Shown: positions 1-14,845 of the stretch, in pieces
How positions within the stretch are numbered: the stretch's first letter is position 1
Layout of the letters: every line of letters begins with the position of its first letter
NCBI GenBank assembly: GCA_027494165.1
Contig: JAOSJM010000001.1
Span: forward strand, 1,240,001-1,304,000
Direction: 5' to 3'
Source of the DNA: Acidimicrobiia bacterium
Lineage (GTDB): Bacteria; Actinomycetota; Acidimicrobiia; IMCC26256; JAOSJM01
DNA: 64,000 nucleotides
Notes under the pieces: generated by a model
Told to the model about the DNA's origin: nothing
The model's input: only the letters and a program-made list of their open reading frames with translations
Databases searched by the model: none
Translations under genes and position numbers: made by a program

Positions 1-597
1 CGTCAGCGCCGCAACCTCCTCACCACCCTGCTGCTGTCCCAGGGGGTGCCGATGCTCCTGTCCGGCGACGAGATCGGCCGGACCCAGCAGGGCAACAACA
101 ACGTGTACTGCCAGGACAACGAGCTGTCCTGGCTCGACTGGGAGCACGCCGATCCCGAGCTCCTCGAGTTCACGTCGTGGCTCACCGCCTTCCGCCACGC
201 CCACCCGGTCTTCCGCCGCCGGCGGTACTTCGAGGGTCGACCGATCCTGGGCAGCGAGGTCCACGACATCGCCTGGATCCGGCCCGACGGCCGTCCGATG
301 GGCCAGGACGACTGGGACGTGGGGTTCGCCCGCACCATCGGCGTGTACCTCAACGGCGAGGCGATCCCCAGCCCGGGCCCCCGGGGCGAACGGGTGGCCG
401 ACGACACCTTCTTCGCCGTCTTCAACGCCCACGACGGCCAGGTGGACTTCACGCTCCCGGGCAGGCCGTTCGGGAGCCAGTGGGTCACCCTCCTCGACAC
501 CTACGACGGGCTCTCGCGCCGGGCCCGGCGCTACCGGGCCGGCTCCCGGGCCCGGATCCGCGCCCGCTCGGTCGTGCTGTTCTGGCGTGAGCTCTGA
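1..597 (+). CDS. glgX: Glycogen debranching enzyme GlgX, 3' part only
   Basis: This is the last 198 residues of a GH13 debranching enzyme, open at the window edge with no start visible. The reading begins RQRRNLL and contains the family stretch LSGDEIGRTQQGNNN followed by the NELSWLDW block, typical of GlgX/TreX isoamylases that hydrolyse alpha-1,6 branches of glycogen. The remainder is the C-terminal beta-sandwich. The catalytic Asp/Glu residues lie upstream of the window. The stop overlaps the treY start by 11 bases, so the two genes are probably co-translated and the debranched chains feed TreY. Family assignment is confident, the exact substrate is inferred. Confidence 0.93.
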   Translation, partial: RQRRNLLTTLLLSQGVPMLLSGDEIGRTQQGNNNVYCQDNELSWLDWEHADPELLEFTSWLTAFRHAHPVFRRRRYFEGRPILGSEVHDIAWIRPDGRPMGQDDWDVGFARTIGVYLNGEAIPSPGPRGERVADDTFFAVFNAHDGQVDFTLPGRPFGSQWVTLLDTYDGLSRRARRYRAGSRARIRARSVVLFWREL

Positions 598-3007
598 GGG
601 CGCCCGTCGTCCCCGAGCTCCCGGCGACGCCCGGGCCACGTACCGGCTCCAGCTCCACGCCGGCTTCGACCTGGACGCCGCGGCGGCGCTGAGCGGCTAC
701 CTGGCCGACCTCGGGGTGAGCCACGCCTACCTCTCCCCCGTCGGCCAGGCCGTTCCCGGGAGCACCCACGGCTACGACGTGGTGGACCCGAACCGGGTCT
801 CCGACGAGCTGGGTGGGGAGGCGGCGCTCCTCCGTCTGGCGGCGCGAGCCCACGCGGCGGGTCTCGGGCTGCTCCTCGACATCGTGCCCCACCACCTGGC
901 CGCCGCCCCCGGGAACCGGTGGTGGTGGTCGCTCCTCGCCGAGGGCCGCTCCGGGGAGGGCGCCCGCTTCTTCGACGTGGACTGGGACTCCCCGCACGTG
1001 GAGCCCGGGACGGTCCTCCTGCCGGTGCTCGCCGCGCCGCTCGACGAGGTCCTCGCCGCCGGGGAGCTGGTGGTGGAGACCGGGCCCGAGGGCCCGGTGC
1101 TCCGCTACCACGACCGCGTCCTCCCGCTGGCCCCCGGCACGGCCGACGACCTCCCCTCCCTCCCGGAGCTGCTCGGGCGGCAGCACTACCGGTTGGCCCA
1201 CTGGCGCGAGGCGGCTCGCCGCGGGAACGTCCGGCGGTTCTTCGACATCAACGACCTCGTCGCCCTCCGGGTCGAGGACCCCGCCGTCTTCGAGGCCACG
1301 CACGCGCTCGTCGCCCACCTCGTGGGCACCGGCCTCGTCGACGGGCTGCGGGTCGACCACGTGGACGGCCTCCGCGACCCCGCCGGCTACCTGGAGCGCC
1401 TCGCCGGCGCGACCGGCGGCACCTGGATCGTGGTCGAGAAGATCCTGGCGCCCGGCGAGGAGCTGCCCGGGGACTGGCCCGTGGCGGGGACGACCGGCTA
1501 CGAGTTCGCCGAACGGGCCGGTGCGCTGCTCGTGGACCCGGACGCCGAGGAGGCGCTGACCCGGCTCGCGTCGCACATCACGGGCGACGACCGCCCCTGG
1601 GAGGAGGTTGCGCGCGAGGCGCGGGGCGAGGTCCTCGCCGACCACTTCGGCGCCGAGCTCGACCGGGTGGTCCGGGCGTTCGAGCGGGCGCTCGGGCCAC
1701 GCCCCCACCTCGCGGACGCGCTCGCCGAGGTGCTCACGGCCCTCGAGGTCTACCGCGTGTACGTGGGTGCGGGTGAGGTGGCGACCGGGCCCGACGAGGC
1801 GCGGATCCACGCCGCGGTCGAGTCCGCCCGGACGCGACTCCCCGCGGCCGCTCCGCTCGACGACGTGGCCAGGGTCCTCGAGGGCCGGCGACCCGGGCCT
1901 GCCGCGGACGAGGCCCGGATCCGCTTCCAGCAGCTCTCGGGGCCCGTGGCCGCCAAGGGCGTGGAGGACACCGCCCTCTACCGCTACGTCCGCCTGGTCT
2001 CGCGCAACGAGGTCGGGAGCGACCCCGGGCGCCTGGCCCTCGACCCGGAGGCGTTCCACGCCGCCAACGGTCGGGCCGGGGCGCGGACCTTGCTCGCGAC
2101 CTCGACCCACGACACGAAGCGCGGCGGTGACGTGCGCGCCCGCCTTCACGTCCTCTCCGAGATCACCGGGGAGTGGGACGCCGCGGCGCGACGCTGGTGG
2201 GCGGGGGCGGCCCGCCACCGCCGTGAGGGGTCGCCCGACGGGGCGATCGGGTACCTCGCCCTCCAGTCCCTGGTCGGAGCCTGGCCGATCACCGTGGACC
2301 GGCTCCGGTCCTACCTCCGCAAGGCCGCCCGGGAGGCGGGCGTCCACACGTCGTGGCGGGAGCCCGACCCGGGCTTCGAGGAGGCGCTCGACGCCTTCGT
2401 CGAGGGTGTCCTGGGCGATCCCGCGCTCGTCGAGGAGGTCGAGGCGGCCGTGCGGCGGGTGCTCGTCCCGGGCCGCGTCGGTGCCCTCGCCCAGACCCTC
2501 CTCGGGCTCACCTCGCCGGGCGTCCCCGACCTCTTCCAGGGCACCGAGCTGTGGGACCTGAGCCTCGTCGACCCCGACAACCGCCGCCCGGTGGACTTCG
2601 ACCTCCGGACGCGGTTGCTCGCCGAGCTCCACGCCCGCACCGATCCGCCGGCCGCCGCGCTCGCGGATCCGGACGACCCCGGACGCCCCAAGCTCTGGAC
2701 CGTCCATCGGGCGCTCGACCTCCGGAGGCGACGTCCCGACCGCTTCGGTCCGGGCGCCGCGTACCGACCGGTCGTGGCCGACGGCCCCGCAGCCCGTCAC
2801 GTCGTCGCCTTCCTGCGGGCCGGGGCGGTCCTGACCGTCGTCCCGCGGCTCACGGTCCGCCTGGGCGGCCGGTGGGGCCGGACCTCCGTGGACCTCCCCG
2901 GCGGTCGGTGGCGCAACGTCCTCGACGGGCGCCGCCACGCCGGTGGGGACGTCCGCGTGGCCGACCTGCTGGAGGCGTTCCCCGTCGCGCTCCTCGAACG
3001 CCTGTGA
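587..3007 (+). CDS. treY: Maltooligosyl trehalose synthase TreY
   Basis: An 806-residue GH13 enzyme that isomerises the reducing-end alpha-1,4 bond of a maltodextrin to alpha,alpha-1,1, making maltooligosyl trehalose. The N-terminus has TYRLQLHAGF and HGYDVVDPNRV, diagnostic for TreY. The nucleophile region GLRVDHVDGL lies near residue 254 and the acid/base region VVEKILAPGEEL near residue 283, followed by GTTGYEFAE. Length matches the family. The GTG start sits inside the end of glgX. Its partner treZ is encoded on the opposite strand and ends 14 bases away, so the two steps of the TreYZ route converge rather than forming one operon. Confidence 0.96.
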   Translation: MSSEGARRPRAPGDARATYRLQLHAGFDLDAAAALSGYLADLGVSHAYLSPVGQAVPGSTHGYDVVDPNRVSDELGGEAALLRLAARAHAAGLGLLLDIVPHHLAAAPGNRWWWSLLAEGRSGEGARFFDVDWDSPHVEPGTVLLPVLAAPLDEVLAAGELVVETGPEGPVLRYHDRVLPLAPGTADDLPSLPELLGRQHYRLAHWREAARRGNVRRFFDINDLVALRVEDPAVFEATHALVAHLVGTGLVDGLRVDHVDGLRDPAGYLERLAGATGGTWIVVEKILAPGEELPGDWPVAGTTGYEFAERAGALLVDPDAEEALTRLASHITGDDRPWEEVAREARGEVLADHFGAELDRVVRAFERALGPRPHLADALAEVLTALEVYRVYVGAGEVATGPDEARIHAAVESARTRLPAAAPLDDVARVLEGRRPGPAADEARIRFQQLSGPVAAKGVEDTALYRYVRLVSRNEVGSDPGRLALDPEAFHAANGRAGARTLLATSTHDTKRGGDVRARLHVLSEITGEWDAAARRWWAGAARHRREGSPDGAIGYLALQSLVGAWPITVDRLRSYLRKAAREAGVHTSWREPDPGFEEALDAFVEGVLGDPALVEEVEAAVRRVLVPGRVGALAQTLLGLTSPGVPDLFQGTELWDLSLVDPDNRRPVDFDLRTRLLAELHARTDPPAAALADPDDPGRPKLWTVHRALDLRRRRPDRFGPGAAYRPVVADGPAARHVVAFLRAGAVLTVVPRLTVRLGGRWGRTSVDLPGGRWRNVLDGRRHAGGDVRVADLLEAFPVALLERL

Positions 3008-3021
3008 GGCACGGTGCCGGC

Positions 3022-4855
3022 TCACGCCGGGGCCGCGGCCCGGCCCAGCAGCAGCCCGGACCACGGCCCGGGCGACACCGATCCCGTGGCCGGTCCCGGG
3101 CCCGGTCCGGCACCCGGACCGTCCCAGGCGGTGTCGCCGGTGTCGAGCAGGATCTCCCACGGGCCGGGAGCGAGGGACCACGGCCCCGGGTGGTCGGTGA
3201 ACGCTCCGAGGAGGAGCACCTCCCCGGGCCCGTGGCCCCGGGCCACCGCCAGCGTCTCCCCGCGGACCTCGACCCTCGGGTGACCCTCGACGCCGACGTC
3301 GGGGGCCGGGATGCGTCGGCGCAGCTCGAGGAGTCGCCGGTAGAGGTCGTGGAGCCGGCGGTGGTGGCCACGCCGCGCGAGCGCCGGGTCCAGCACCGCC
3401 GAGCGGAACGTGGCCTCGGCCTGGGGATCGGGCGGCTCCTCGGGCCACGAGAAGGCGGCGAGCTCCTCCCGCCGCCCGCGGCGGACCGCCTCCACCAGGC
3501 TCGGGTCCGTGTGGCTCGTGAAGTACGGGAAGGGTGCCGTCTCCCCGTACTCCTCGCCCATGAAGATCAACGGGATCGACGGCGCGAGGAGGACGCAGGC
3601 CGCGGCGAGCTTGCGGGCCTCGAAGGGGACCTCGGCGTCGAGCCGGTCGCCGCGCGGCCGGTTCCCCACCTGGTCGTGGTTCTGGGCGAAGACCACGAGG
3701 CGGCCCGGCTCCGCCGGCACCGCGGGGTCGGGCCGGCCGTGGCGCCGGCCCCGGAAGGGCGACCGCCGGCCCCGGTGGACGAACCCGCGGGCGAACGCCT
3801 CGGCGAGGTCCACGATCCCGCGGTAGTCGGCGTAGTAGCCGGCGCGCTCCCCCGTGAGCGCCGTCCGGAGGGCGTGATGGAAGTCGTCGTTCCACTGCGC
3901 GTCCAGGCCCCGCCCGCCCCGGTCGGCGGGCGCGGTCAGGAGCGGGTCCGAGTCGCTGCTCTCGGCGATCACCGGGAGTGGTCGGCCGAGCTCCGCACCG
4001 AGCGCGTGCACCGCCGCCGTGAGCTCCTCCACGAACGGGTAGGCGGTGGGGTCCACGATGGCGTGCACGGCGTCGAGCCGGAAGCCGTCGACGTGGGCAT
4101 GGACGGCCCAGAACCTGGCGTTCTCGACGAAGAAGTCGCGGACCGCGTCGCTGCCCGGACCGTCGAAGTCGAGCGCCGGACCCCACTCGGTCCGGTACCG
4201 GTCCGTGAGGTACGGGCCGTAGTCCGGCAGGTGGTTCCCCTCGGGTCCCAGGTGGTTGTAGACGACGTCGAGCACCACGGCCAGGCCCCGGGAGTGGCAG
4301 GCGTCGACGAGGCGGCGGAGCCCGTCGAGCCCGCCGTACCCGTGATGCGCCGCGAAGAGGTCGACCCCGTCGTAGCCCCAGTTCCGGGGGCCGGGGAACT
4401 CCGCCACGGGCATGAGCTCCACCGCGGTCACGCCCAAGTCCGCGAGCCGGTCGAGGTGCGGGACGACGCCGTCGAAGGTCCCCTCGGGGCTGAAGGTGCC
4501 GACGTGCAGCTCGTAGAGCACCCATCGGGGCAGCGGGGGCGGGGACCAGCCGGCGTCGGACCACGGGAACTCGGGGTCGACGACCGCGCTGGGGCCGTGC
4601 ACGCCCTCGGGCTGCGAGCACGAGGCCGGGTCCGGGAGCTCGCGGTCGCCGTCGAGGCGGTACCGGTAGCGATTCCCGGGCGCCACCCCCGCCGACCGTG
4701 GCGGACCAGTACCCCTCACCCTCGGCGGCGAGCGGGACCAGGACGTCGCGATCGAGGAGGCGGACCTCCACCGACCGCCGGCCCGGCGCCCACACCCGGA
4801 AGCGGACGCTTCCTCCGTCGACGACCCACGCCCCGAGGGCGGGCGCCGGGGTCAC
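3022..4855 (-). CDS. treZ: Malto-oligosyltrehalose trehalohydrolase TreZ (one-base frame break)
   Basis: Releases free trehalose from the TreY product. The body shows GH13 motifs: [12 protein letters not shown] (nucleophile, near residue 259), VIAESSDSD (acid/base, near 298) and [10 protein letters not shown] (near 392). The N-terminal CBM48-like part ([15 protein letters not shown]) is in a different frame from the body. The two join if one G is removed from the G5 run at 4686-4690, giving about 610 residues, a normal length. The start is the GTG at 4855, forming a GTGA overlap with the glgB stop. The break is probably a sequencing error: both halves are well conserved and the total length is a multiple of three plus one. 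Confidence 0.9.
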
Positions 4856-6786
4856 CGCCTGTCCGCGCCGGAGTGGGCTCCGGACCACGCCAGCACCACC
4901 ACCCCGAGCGGGGGCAGGGTCAGGACGAGCGAGAAGGGACGGTCGTGGTACGGGACGGGATGGGTCTCGACCCGCCCGAGGTTGCCCACACCGCTACCGC
5001 CGTACTCCTCCGCGTCGCTGTTGAGCACCTCGGACCACCAGCCGTCGCGCGACACCCCCACGCGGTAGTTCTGCCGGACGACCGGGGTGAGGTTGGCCAC
5101 CACCAGGACCTCGTGCCCGTCGCGGTCCCGCCGCACCCAGGCGAGCACGCTGTGCGCGGCGTCGTCCGCGGTCACCCAGGCGAAGCCCTCGGGATCGCAG
5201 TCGAGCTCGTGCAGGGCCCGCTCGGCCGTGTAGACCCGGTTGAGGTCCGCCAACCATCGCGCGATCCCCGAGCGCTCGGGATCGTCGAGCAGCTCCCACT
5301 CGAGCTGGGCCTCGTGGCTCCACTCCCGGTAGGTGCCGAGCTCGGCTCCCATGAAGAGCAGCTTCTTTCCGGGCTGCCCGTACATGGTGCCGAGGAGGAG
5401 CCGGAGGTTCGCCCGCTGCTGCCAGGCGTCGCCGGGCATCTTGGCGAGCAGCGACCCCTTCCCGTGGACGACCTCGTCGTGCGACAGCGGCAGGACGAAG
5501 TTCTCGTGGAACTGGTAGATGGCGCGGAACGTCAGCTCGTGGTGGTGCCAGGCCCGGTGCACGGGTTCGCGCGCGAAGTACCCGAGGGTGTCGTGCATCC
5601 ACCCCATGTCCCACTTCAACCCGAAGCCCAGGCCTCCGAGGTACGTGGGCCGCGACACCATGGGCCACGCGGTCGACTCCTCGGCGATCGTCTGGACGTC
5701 GGGGAAGTCCTCGTAGACCGCCGCGTTGAGGGCCCGGAGGAAGTCGAGGGCCTCGAGGTTCTCACGGCCGCCGTACCGGTTCGGGATCCACTCCCCCTGC
5801 TCGCGCGAGTAGTCGAGGTAGAGCATCGACGCCACGGCGTCGACCCGCAGCCCGTCGGCGTGGTACCGGTCGAGCCAGAAGCGCGCGCTCGACAGCAGGA
5901 AGCTGCGGACCTCGTTGCGGCCGTAGTTGAAGACGTAGCTGTCCCAGTCCGGGTGGCGGCCCTGGCGGGGGTCCGCGTGCTCGAAGAGGTGGGTGCCGTC
6001 GAAGCGCCCGAGGCCGTGCTCGTCGGTGGCGAAGTGCGACGGGACCCAGTCGAGGATGACGCCGATGCCGTGCTGGTGCAGGTGGTCGACCAGGGCCATG
6101 AGGTCCTGGGGCGTGCCGTACCGGCTCGTGGGGGCGAAGTACCCCGTGGTCTGGTAACCCCAGGATCCGTAGAACGGGTGCTCCATGACCGGCAGGAGCT
6201 CGACGTGCGTGAACCCCATCCGACGCACGTGCTCCGCGAGGGGGGCGGCGATCTCGCGGTAACCGAGCATCCGGCCGTCCTCCCGCCTCCAGGACCCGAG
6301 GTGCACCTCGTACACGGCCATCGGTCGGTCGAGCGCCGCGCGCCCGTGGCGGCCCGCCATCCACGCCCCGTCCCCCCACGAGTACTCGAGGTCCGCGACC
6401 ACCGAGGCGGTCCGGGGCGAGACCTCGGCGGCGAACGCGAAGGGGTCCGCCTTGTCGACCCGGTACCCGCCCCTCCGGGACTCGATCCGGTACTTGTAGA
6501 CGGCCCCCGGCCCCACGCCGGCGACGAACCCCTCCCAGATCCCCGACCCCGCCCTCGGTGCCAACGGGTGGGCTCCGGGGTCCCAACCGTTGAAGTCCCC
6601 CACGACCGAGACCCGTCCCGCGGCCGGTGCCCAGACCCCGAACACGGTCCCCTTCGTGCGGTCGACCGTCACCGGGTGGGCCCCCAGCTTCTCGTCGAGG
6701 TGCCGGTGGGTCCCCTCGTTGAAGAGGTAGAGGTCGTCCTCGGACAGCAGGCTGTGCACGGTGGCGGGATCCCGCTCCCCGGTCAT
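4852..6786 (-). CDS. glgB: 1,4-alpha-glucan branching enzyme GlgB
   Basis: A 644-residue GH13 branching enzyme that introduces alpha-1,6 branches into linear glucan. An N-terminal CBM48 module ([21 protein letters not shown], residues about 49-70) precedes the barrel. [17 protein letters not shown] carries the nucleophile near residue 314 and IAEEST the acid/base near 367. [13 protein letters not shown] completes the active site. In the GlgE pathway GlgB branches the maltosyl-extended chains. The gene is coupled to both neighbours by ATGA (with malQ) and GTGA (with treZ) overlaps. No frame problem is visible. Confidence 0.97.
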   Translation of the reverse strand: MTGERDPATVHSLLSEDDLYLFNEGTHRHLDEKLGAHPVTVDRTKGTVFGVWAPAAGRVSVVGDFNGWDPGAHPLAPRAGSGIWEGFVAGVGPGAVYKYRIESRRGGYRVDKADPFAFAAEVSPRTASVVADLEYSWGDGAWMAGRHGRAALDRPMAVYEVHLGSWRREDGRMLGYREIAAPLAEHVRRMGFTHVELLPVMEHPFYGSWGYQTTGYFAPTSRYGTPQDLMALVDHLHQHGIGVILDWVPSHFATDEHGLGRFDGTHLFEHADPRQGRHPDWDSYVFNYGRNEVRSFLLSSARFWLDRYHADGLRVDAVASMLYLDYSREQGEWIPNRYGGRENLEALDFLRALNAAVYEDFPDVQTIAEESTAWPMVSRPTYLGGLGFGLKWDMGWMHDTLGYFAREPVHRAWHHHELTFRAIYQFHENFVLPLSHDEVVHGKGSLLAKMPGDAWQQRANLRLLLGTMYGQPGKKLLFMGAELGTYREWSHEAQLEWELLDDPERSGIARWLADLNRVYTAERALHELDCDPEGFAWVTADDAAHSVLAWVRRDRDGHEVLVVANLTPVVRQNYRVGVSRDGWWSEVLNSDAEEYGGSGVGNLGRVETHPVPYHDRPFSLVLTLPPLGVVVLAWSGAHSGADRR

Positions 6787-8832
6787 CGTCCCCTCCTCCC
6801 CCTCCGGGCCCGGTCCAGGCGGGCCAGGATCGTCGTCGCGTCGCCGGGCCGGTCCACGTCGTCGAGGCTACGGGCCGCGCGTCGCCTCCAGTTCGGCACC
6901 TCGTCGGTCGTCCCCGGCACGTTCTGGGGCCTCGTCTCGAGCCAGAGGTCCTCCATCGCGACGATGACGGCCTCGGCCCGGCTGGCCCCGAGGGCCTCGA
7001 TCAGGGCCGGGACGACCCGGTCCGCGCCGGCCGCCGCCGGGAGACCGAGCCCGGCGCGGACCCGTGTCCGCAGCGCCGCCCGCTCCCGGCGCAGCCTCCG
7101 GGCCCGCCGCGGGGGGACGAGGCCGAGCGCCTCGTCCTGGTCGATGTCGAGCGCGGCCCAGAAGGCGGCGAACGGCGGGAGGTCGTGGGTGTCGAGGGAG
7201 GCCACGCACCGCCGGGGCGGCCGGGCCGGCGCATCCCCCTCCGCCCCCAGCTCGAACTCGGCGACCCACGTGCCGAGCGCGCCGTGGGCCCCGAGCGCCC
7301 GCCGCACCGACCGGGGCACGGTCCCGAGGTCCTCCCCGACCACCCGGCAGCGATGGCGATGGGACTCGAGCGAGAGGACGGCCCAGAGCTCGTCGGCCGG
7401 GTAGGAGACGTAGACGCCGTCCCGCCCCTCGAGGCCTTCGGGGACCCAGTAGAGGCGATGGAGCCCCATGACGTGGTCGACGCGCAGCATGGTCGCGATC
7501 CGCATCTGGTGCGCCAGGCACGCCCGCAGGTGCGCGTGGGCGTCGCGCCGGGACACCTGGGGGAGGAGGGGTGGGAAGCCCCACCGCTGGCCCTCGGCGA
7601 AGAACGCGTCGGGCGGGGCCCCGGTCGACACGGCGCGGGCGAACAGCCGCGACTCGCTCCAGGTGTCGTAGCCGCCCGGGTGGGACCCGAGGGGGAGGTC
7701 GAGGGACAGGCCGACGCCGCGGCTCGCGAGGCGCGTCGCCAGGCGACCCAGCTGCTCGTGGGCGAGCCACTGGGCGCACTCGTGACGGCGGACGACGGCC
7801 GGGTCGTAGTCCCCCCTCCCCGGGGCGCCGTCGCGCAGCCGGGCCGGCCAGTCCGGCCAGAGGTCGCCGCGTCGCTCCTGGACCGCCCGGAACGTCGCGT
7901 AGCGCCGCACATCGGGCCGTTCGCGAAGGAACTGGCGGAGGGCGGCGGCCCGGGCCGGCTCCTCGTCGACCCGCGCCGCGAACGCCGTGAGCGCGCTGCG
8001 CACCCGGCGGCCGACGGCCGCCCAGTCCACCAGGTCCCCGGGCGCGGCGCCGACCGGCTCCTGGGCGTCCACCTCCGGACCCAGCGACGACAGGTCCAGG
8101 TACGCCTCGTTCCAGTAGTGGCGTGACACCGGCGCGTACGGGCTCGGCTCGCACGGCCGGTCGAGGTAGGCGGCGAGCAGCGGGAGGACCGAGACGAGGT
8201 GACCACCCAGGTCGGCCACCCGGTGTCCGAGCCGCTCCAGGGCCCGGAGGTCCCCGACGCCCCGGTCGGGCTCGTCCCGCAGGGCGTAGAGCGGTGCGAA
8301 GACCCCCAGGAGCGGGAGCGATCGTCGCCGCCGTGGACCCGCCGGGGAGCCGACAGGATCCAGCCCTCGCCGCTCCAGGCGCCGGCCGTCGCGCGCAGGC
8401 GGTGGACCCCGGGCGGGAGGGCCGTGGTGAGCGCGGCCTCCCGCTCCACGAAGGCCCGCCCCTCCAGCTCGGTCCGGCCGGTCACGGGCGCGGCGGACCG
8501 CTCCCTCACCTCGCCCCCCTCCTCCAGGGCGACCTCCAGGTCCACCCTCCGATCGGTCACGGCGGCGGGGAGGCGCAGCCCGACCCCCGTCGGGTGACCG
8601 TCCCAGGCCACGACGACGGGTTCCACGACGCGCCGCCACCGGTCCAGCCGGTGGCGGCGGAGCTCCTCGCCGGCGTCCGCCGTGGACTCGACCTCGCAGC
8701 CGAGCGCTCGCAGGACCCCGAGGAGCCCGTCGCGGCTCGCCGCCACCCGCCGGCCCGAGGTGTCGACGTACGCGAGATGGACGCCGTGGGCCCGGGCCAG
8801 GGCCCGCAGGGCCCGATCCGGTGCCCGGCCCG

Positions 8833-8836
<4 letters not shown>
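6783..8836 (-). CDS. malQ: 4-alpha-glucanotransferase MalQ (amylomaltase), one-base frame break
   Basis: A GH77 disproportionating enzyme of about 684 residues. The N-terminal domain typical of long actinobacterial MalQ ([13 protein letters not shown] and following) is read from the GTG at 8836, which overlaps the treS stop as GTGA. The catalytic part ([58 protein letters not shown]) lies in another frame. The switch falls between 8320 and 8350 and is explained by one missing base. The catalytic Asp is near residue 452 and the Glu near 497. Both halves are intact, so a base-calling error is more likely than inactivation. It reshuffles maltodextrins among the glgB, glgX and TreY substrates. 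Confidence 0.91.
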
Positions 8837-12177
<3,341 letters not shown>

Positions 12178-12181
<4 letters not shown>

Positions 12182-14643
12182 CCGCTCCCCTCCTCCCACG
12201 GTCGCCGCTCCGGGGGCCGGGCGAGGCCGAGGCCGGCCGGCGATGGCCGCGCCCCCCGGGCCTCGGCCGGTCGGTCGGGCCCGCCGGCGGGTCCCCGGCC
12301 GCGCCGGGGGGTCTCGGGTCCCGGCCTCGCGACGGGTGGCGGCGGAACGCGGGCCTGTTGCGCCCGACCCTCGTACGCGGGACGCCCCGGGACCTCCCGT
12401 CGACCTTCCTGCGCCTCCTGCGCGGGACCCCGCGCCGGGGTCTCCCCGGGACCCGCTGCGGCCGGGCGCTCCCCCGTCCGGGCGTCCCCCTCGACCCCGC
12501 GGGCCTCCTTCTCGGCCGTCGGCGCGGGTCGCGACCGGTCGGGCCGCGGACCGACCTCACCGACCGCCGCGGGGCCGGCGTCCCGGGCCGGAGGGACGGC
12601 GGGGGCCGGCTCCGCCGTCGCGCCCTCCGGCCGCGGCTCGGTCCCCGCCTCGGCGGGAGGCACGACCGCGCCCGGCGGGGGCGGGATCACCACCCGGAAC
12701 ACGTGGCCCGGCAGGACGAACGGGTCGAGCCGCACGAAGTTGGAGGGGCCCTGCCACCGGTACGTCTCGCCGCCGAGGAGGTCCTCCATGTCGAACGGCT
12801 CTCCCGTCCCGAGCCCCAGGGCGCCCAGGTCGAGCGACACCCACCCCGATTGGGTGTGGTAGGGGTCCACGGACACGACGCACACCACCGCGTCGCGCGT
12901 CAGCGGGTCGCGCTTCGAGTAGCAGAGGATCTGCTCGTTGTCCGTGCCGTGGAACCGGAGGTGCCGGTTCGACTGGAGGGCGGGTGATCCGTGGCGAACG
13001 CGGTTGAGCCGGGTGAGGAGCGGCCGGAGGCTGTCGGGGTGGTCGAGGTCCCGGTGCCGGACCTCGTACTTCTCGGAGTCGAGGTACTCCTCGCTCCCCG
13101 GCTCGCGGGGCACGTGCTCGGCGAGCTCGAACGCCGGCCCGTAGATCCCGTAGCTGGCCGAGAGGGTCGCGGCGAGGATCGCCCGGATCGTGAACGCGGG
13201 GCGGCCCCCGTGCTGGAGGTACTCGGTGAGGATGTCGGGCGTGTTGGGCCACACGTTCGGCCGGAGGTGCTCGACGAGCTCGGTGCGGGTGAGCTCCTCG
13301 AAGTACTGGCGTAGCTCCCAAGCCGTGTTCCGCCAGGCGAAGTACGTGTAGGACTGGTTGAAGCCGAGCTTCGCCAGTCGCTCCATGACCCTCGGGCGGG
13401 TGAACGCCTCGGCGAGGAAGATCACGTCGGGATGGCGCCGGCGGAGGTCGGGGATCGCCCATTCCCAGAACGGGAAGGCCTTCGTGTGCGGGTTGTCGAC
13501 CCGGAAGATCCGCACGCCCTGCTCGATCCAGAAGCAGAAGACCGAGTGCAGCTCGCACCACAGCGAGGGCCACGCGTCGCTCTCGAAGTCGAAGGGAAAG
13601 ATGTCCTCGTACCGCTTCGGCGGGTTCTCCGCGAACTGGACCGAGCCGTCCGGGCGCCGGCGGAACCACTCCGGGTGCTCGCGCACGTAGGGATGGTCGG
13701 GCGAGCACTGGAAGGCGACGTCGAGGGCGATCTCGACGCCGTGGTCCCCGGCCCGGGCGACGAGGCGGCGGAAGTCCTCCAGGGTGCCGAGGTCCGGGTG
13801 GACCGCCTTGTGGCCCCCGTCGGGCGACCCGATGGCCCAGGGGCTGCCCACGTCGTCGGGCTCCGGGACCAGCGCGTTGTTGCGGCCCTTGCGATGGGTC
13901 GTGCCGATGGGGTGGATCGGAGGGAGGTAGAGGACGTCGAAGCCCATCCCCGCGACGTAGGGGAGCAACCGCTCGACGTCGGCGAACGTGCCGTGACGGC
14001 CGGGTTCGGGCGAGGCCGAGCGGGGGAACATCTCGTACCACGTGCTGAACCGGGCCCGGGGCCGGTCCACGTCGATCGGGAGCTCGGGCTCGGAGACGGT
14101 CTCGTGGTCCCGGTCCGCCAGGGACCGCATGGCCCGCTCGAGCAGGGGGTCCTCGAGCACGGCCTTCCCGTCGCCGCGCCGGAGGGCCTCCGCGTGGGCT
14201 CGCAGCCTCGCCGCGAGCCGGGCCGGGGCCCGGCCGGCCGCCTCCGCGAGCAGGTCGGCGCCCATCAGGAGCTCGACCGACACGTCGAGGCCGGCCGCCA
14301 CCTTCGTGCGGGTGTCGGCTCGCCAGGTCCCGAACCGGTCGACCCAGCCGACCACGGTCAGCAGGTGGCGCCCGAGCTTCCCCGGGACCACCTCCGCCTG
14401 CCAGCGGTCGTTGCCGAGCGGCACCATCGGGACCTCGGTCGCGACCCGCTGGCGGTGGTGGCGGAACCGCACGGCGGCCTGGAGGTGGTCGTGCCCGTCG
14501 CCGAAGACGTCGGCCTCCACGACCAGGGGCTCGTCGAGGACCCGCTTCACCGGGAAGCGCCCACCGTCGACCGACGGTTGCACGTTCTCGACGACGACTC
14601 GCTGCCGGCCCACCCGGTCGGGCGGGAGCTGTGGTCGCGCCAT
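12178..14643 (-). CDS. glgE: Alpha-1,4-glucan:maltose-1-phosphate maltosyltransferase GlgE with long C-terminal tail
   Basis: GlgE transfers maltose from maltose-1-phosphate to a growing alpha-1,4-glucan. The N-terminal beta domain starts near VVVENVQPSVDGGRFPVKR. The barrel shows DVAFQCSPDHPYV, VRIFRVDNPHTKAF (nucleophile near residue 382) and IFLAEAFTRP (acid/base near 411). The enzyme domain ends near residue 658 (VFRVVIPPPP). About 163 further residues, almost only Pro, Ala, Arg, Gly and Glu, follow and are not part of the usual 650-700 residue family. I chose the ATG at 14643: GGGAAG lies nine bases upstream, and longer readings enter the promoter. It is the first gene of the glgE-treS-malQ-glgB-treZ operon. 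Confidence 0.95.
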
Positions 14644-14697
14644 CCCTTCCTGCTTCCCGAGGGACGAGCCGGGCGTACTCCGTCGCACCGCTGCGCC

Positions 14698-14703
14698 AAC
14701 CTA
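14698..14703 (-). promoter_or_regulatory. Probable -10 box of the glgE operon
   Basis: TAGGTT on the - strand (TANNNT consensus) lies about 54 bases upstream of the glgE ATG, leaving a short leader that contains the purine-rich GGGAAG site. It is the only good -10 match in the divergent glgE/glycosyltransferase gap (14644-14845). The -35 is not clear. Confidence 0.45.
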
Positions 14704-14845
14704 CCGCACGGCGAACCGCGGCCCGGGCCACGCTCCACCCCGCCCGAGGTGCCCACCCGCCGATCCGCCTGCGGAGGGACCGGGAAGCTCCCGACTCGGA
14801 ACCTTTCGGGCCGCGTACCCGGCCGAGGGGGTCGCGTCGGCGAAC

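Noticed and set aside
2353..7404. A 1,683-codon open reading on the + strand, and a 1,467-codon one at 485-4888 on the - strand
   Set aside because: They are antisense or out-of-frame shadows of treY, treZ, glgB and malQ. Their composition is Arg/Pro/Gly noise from the GC-rich third positions, with no recognisable domain.
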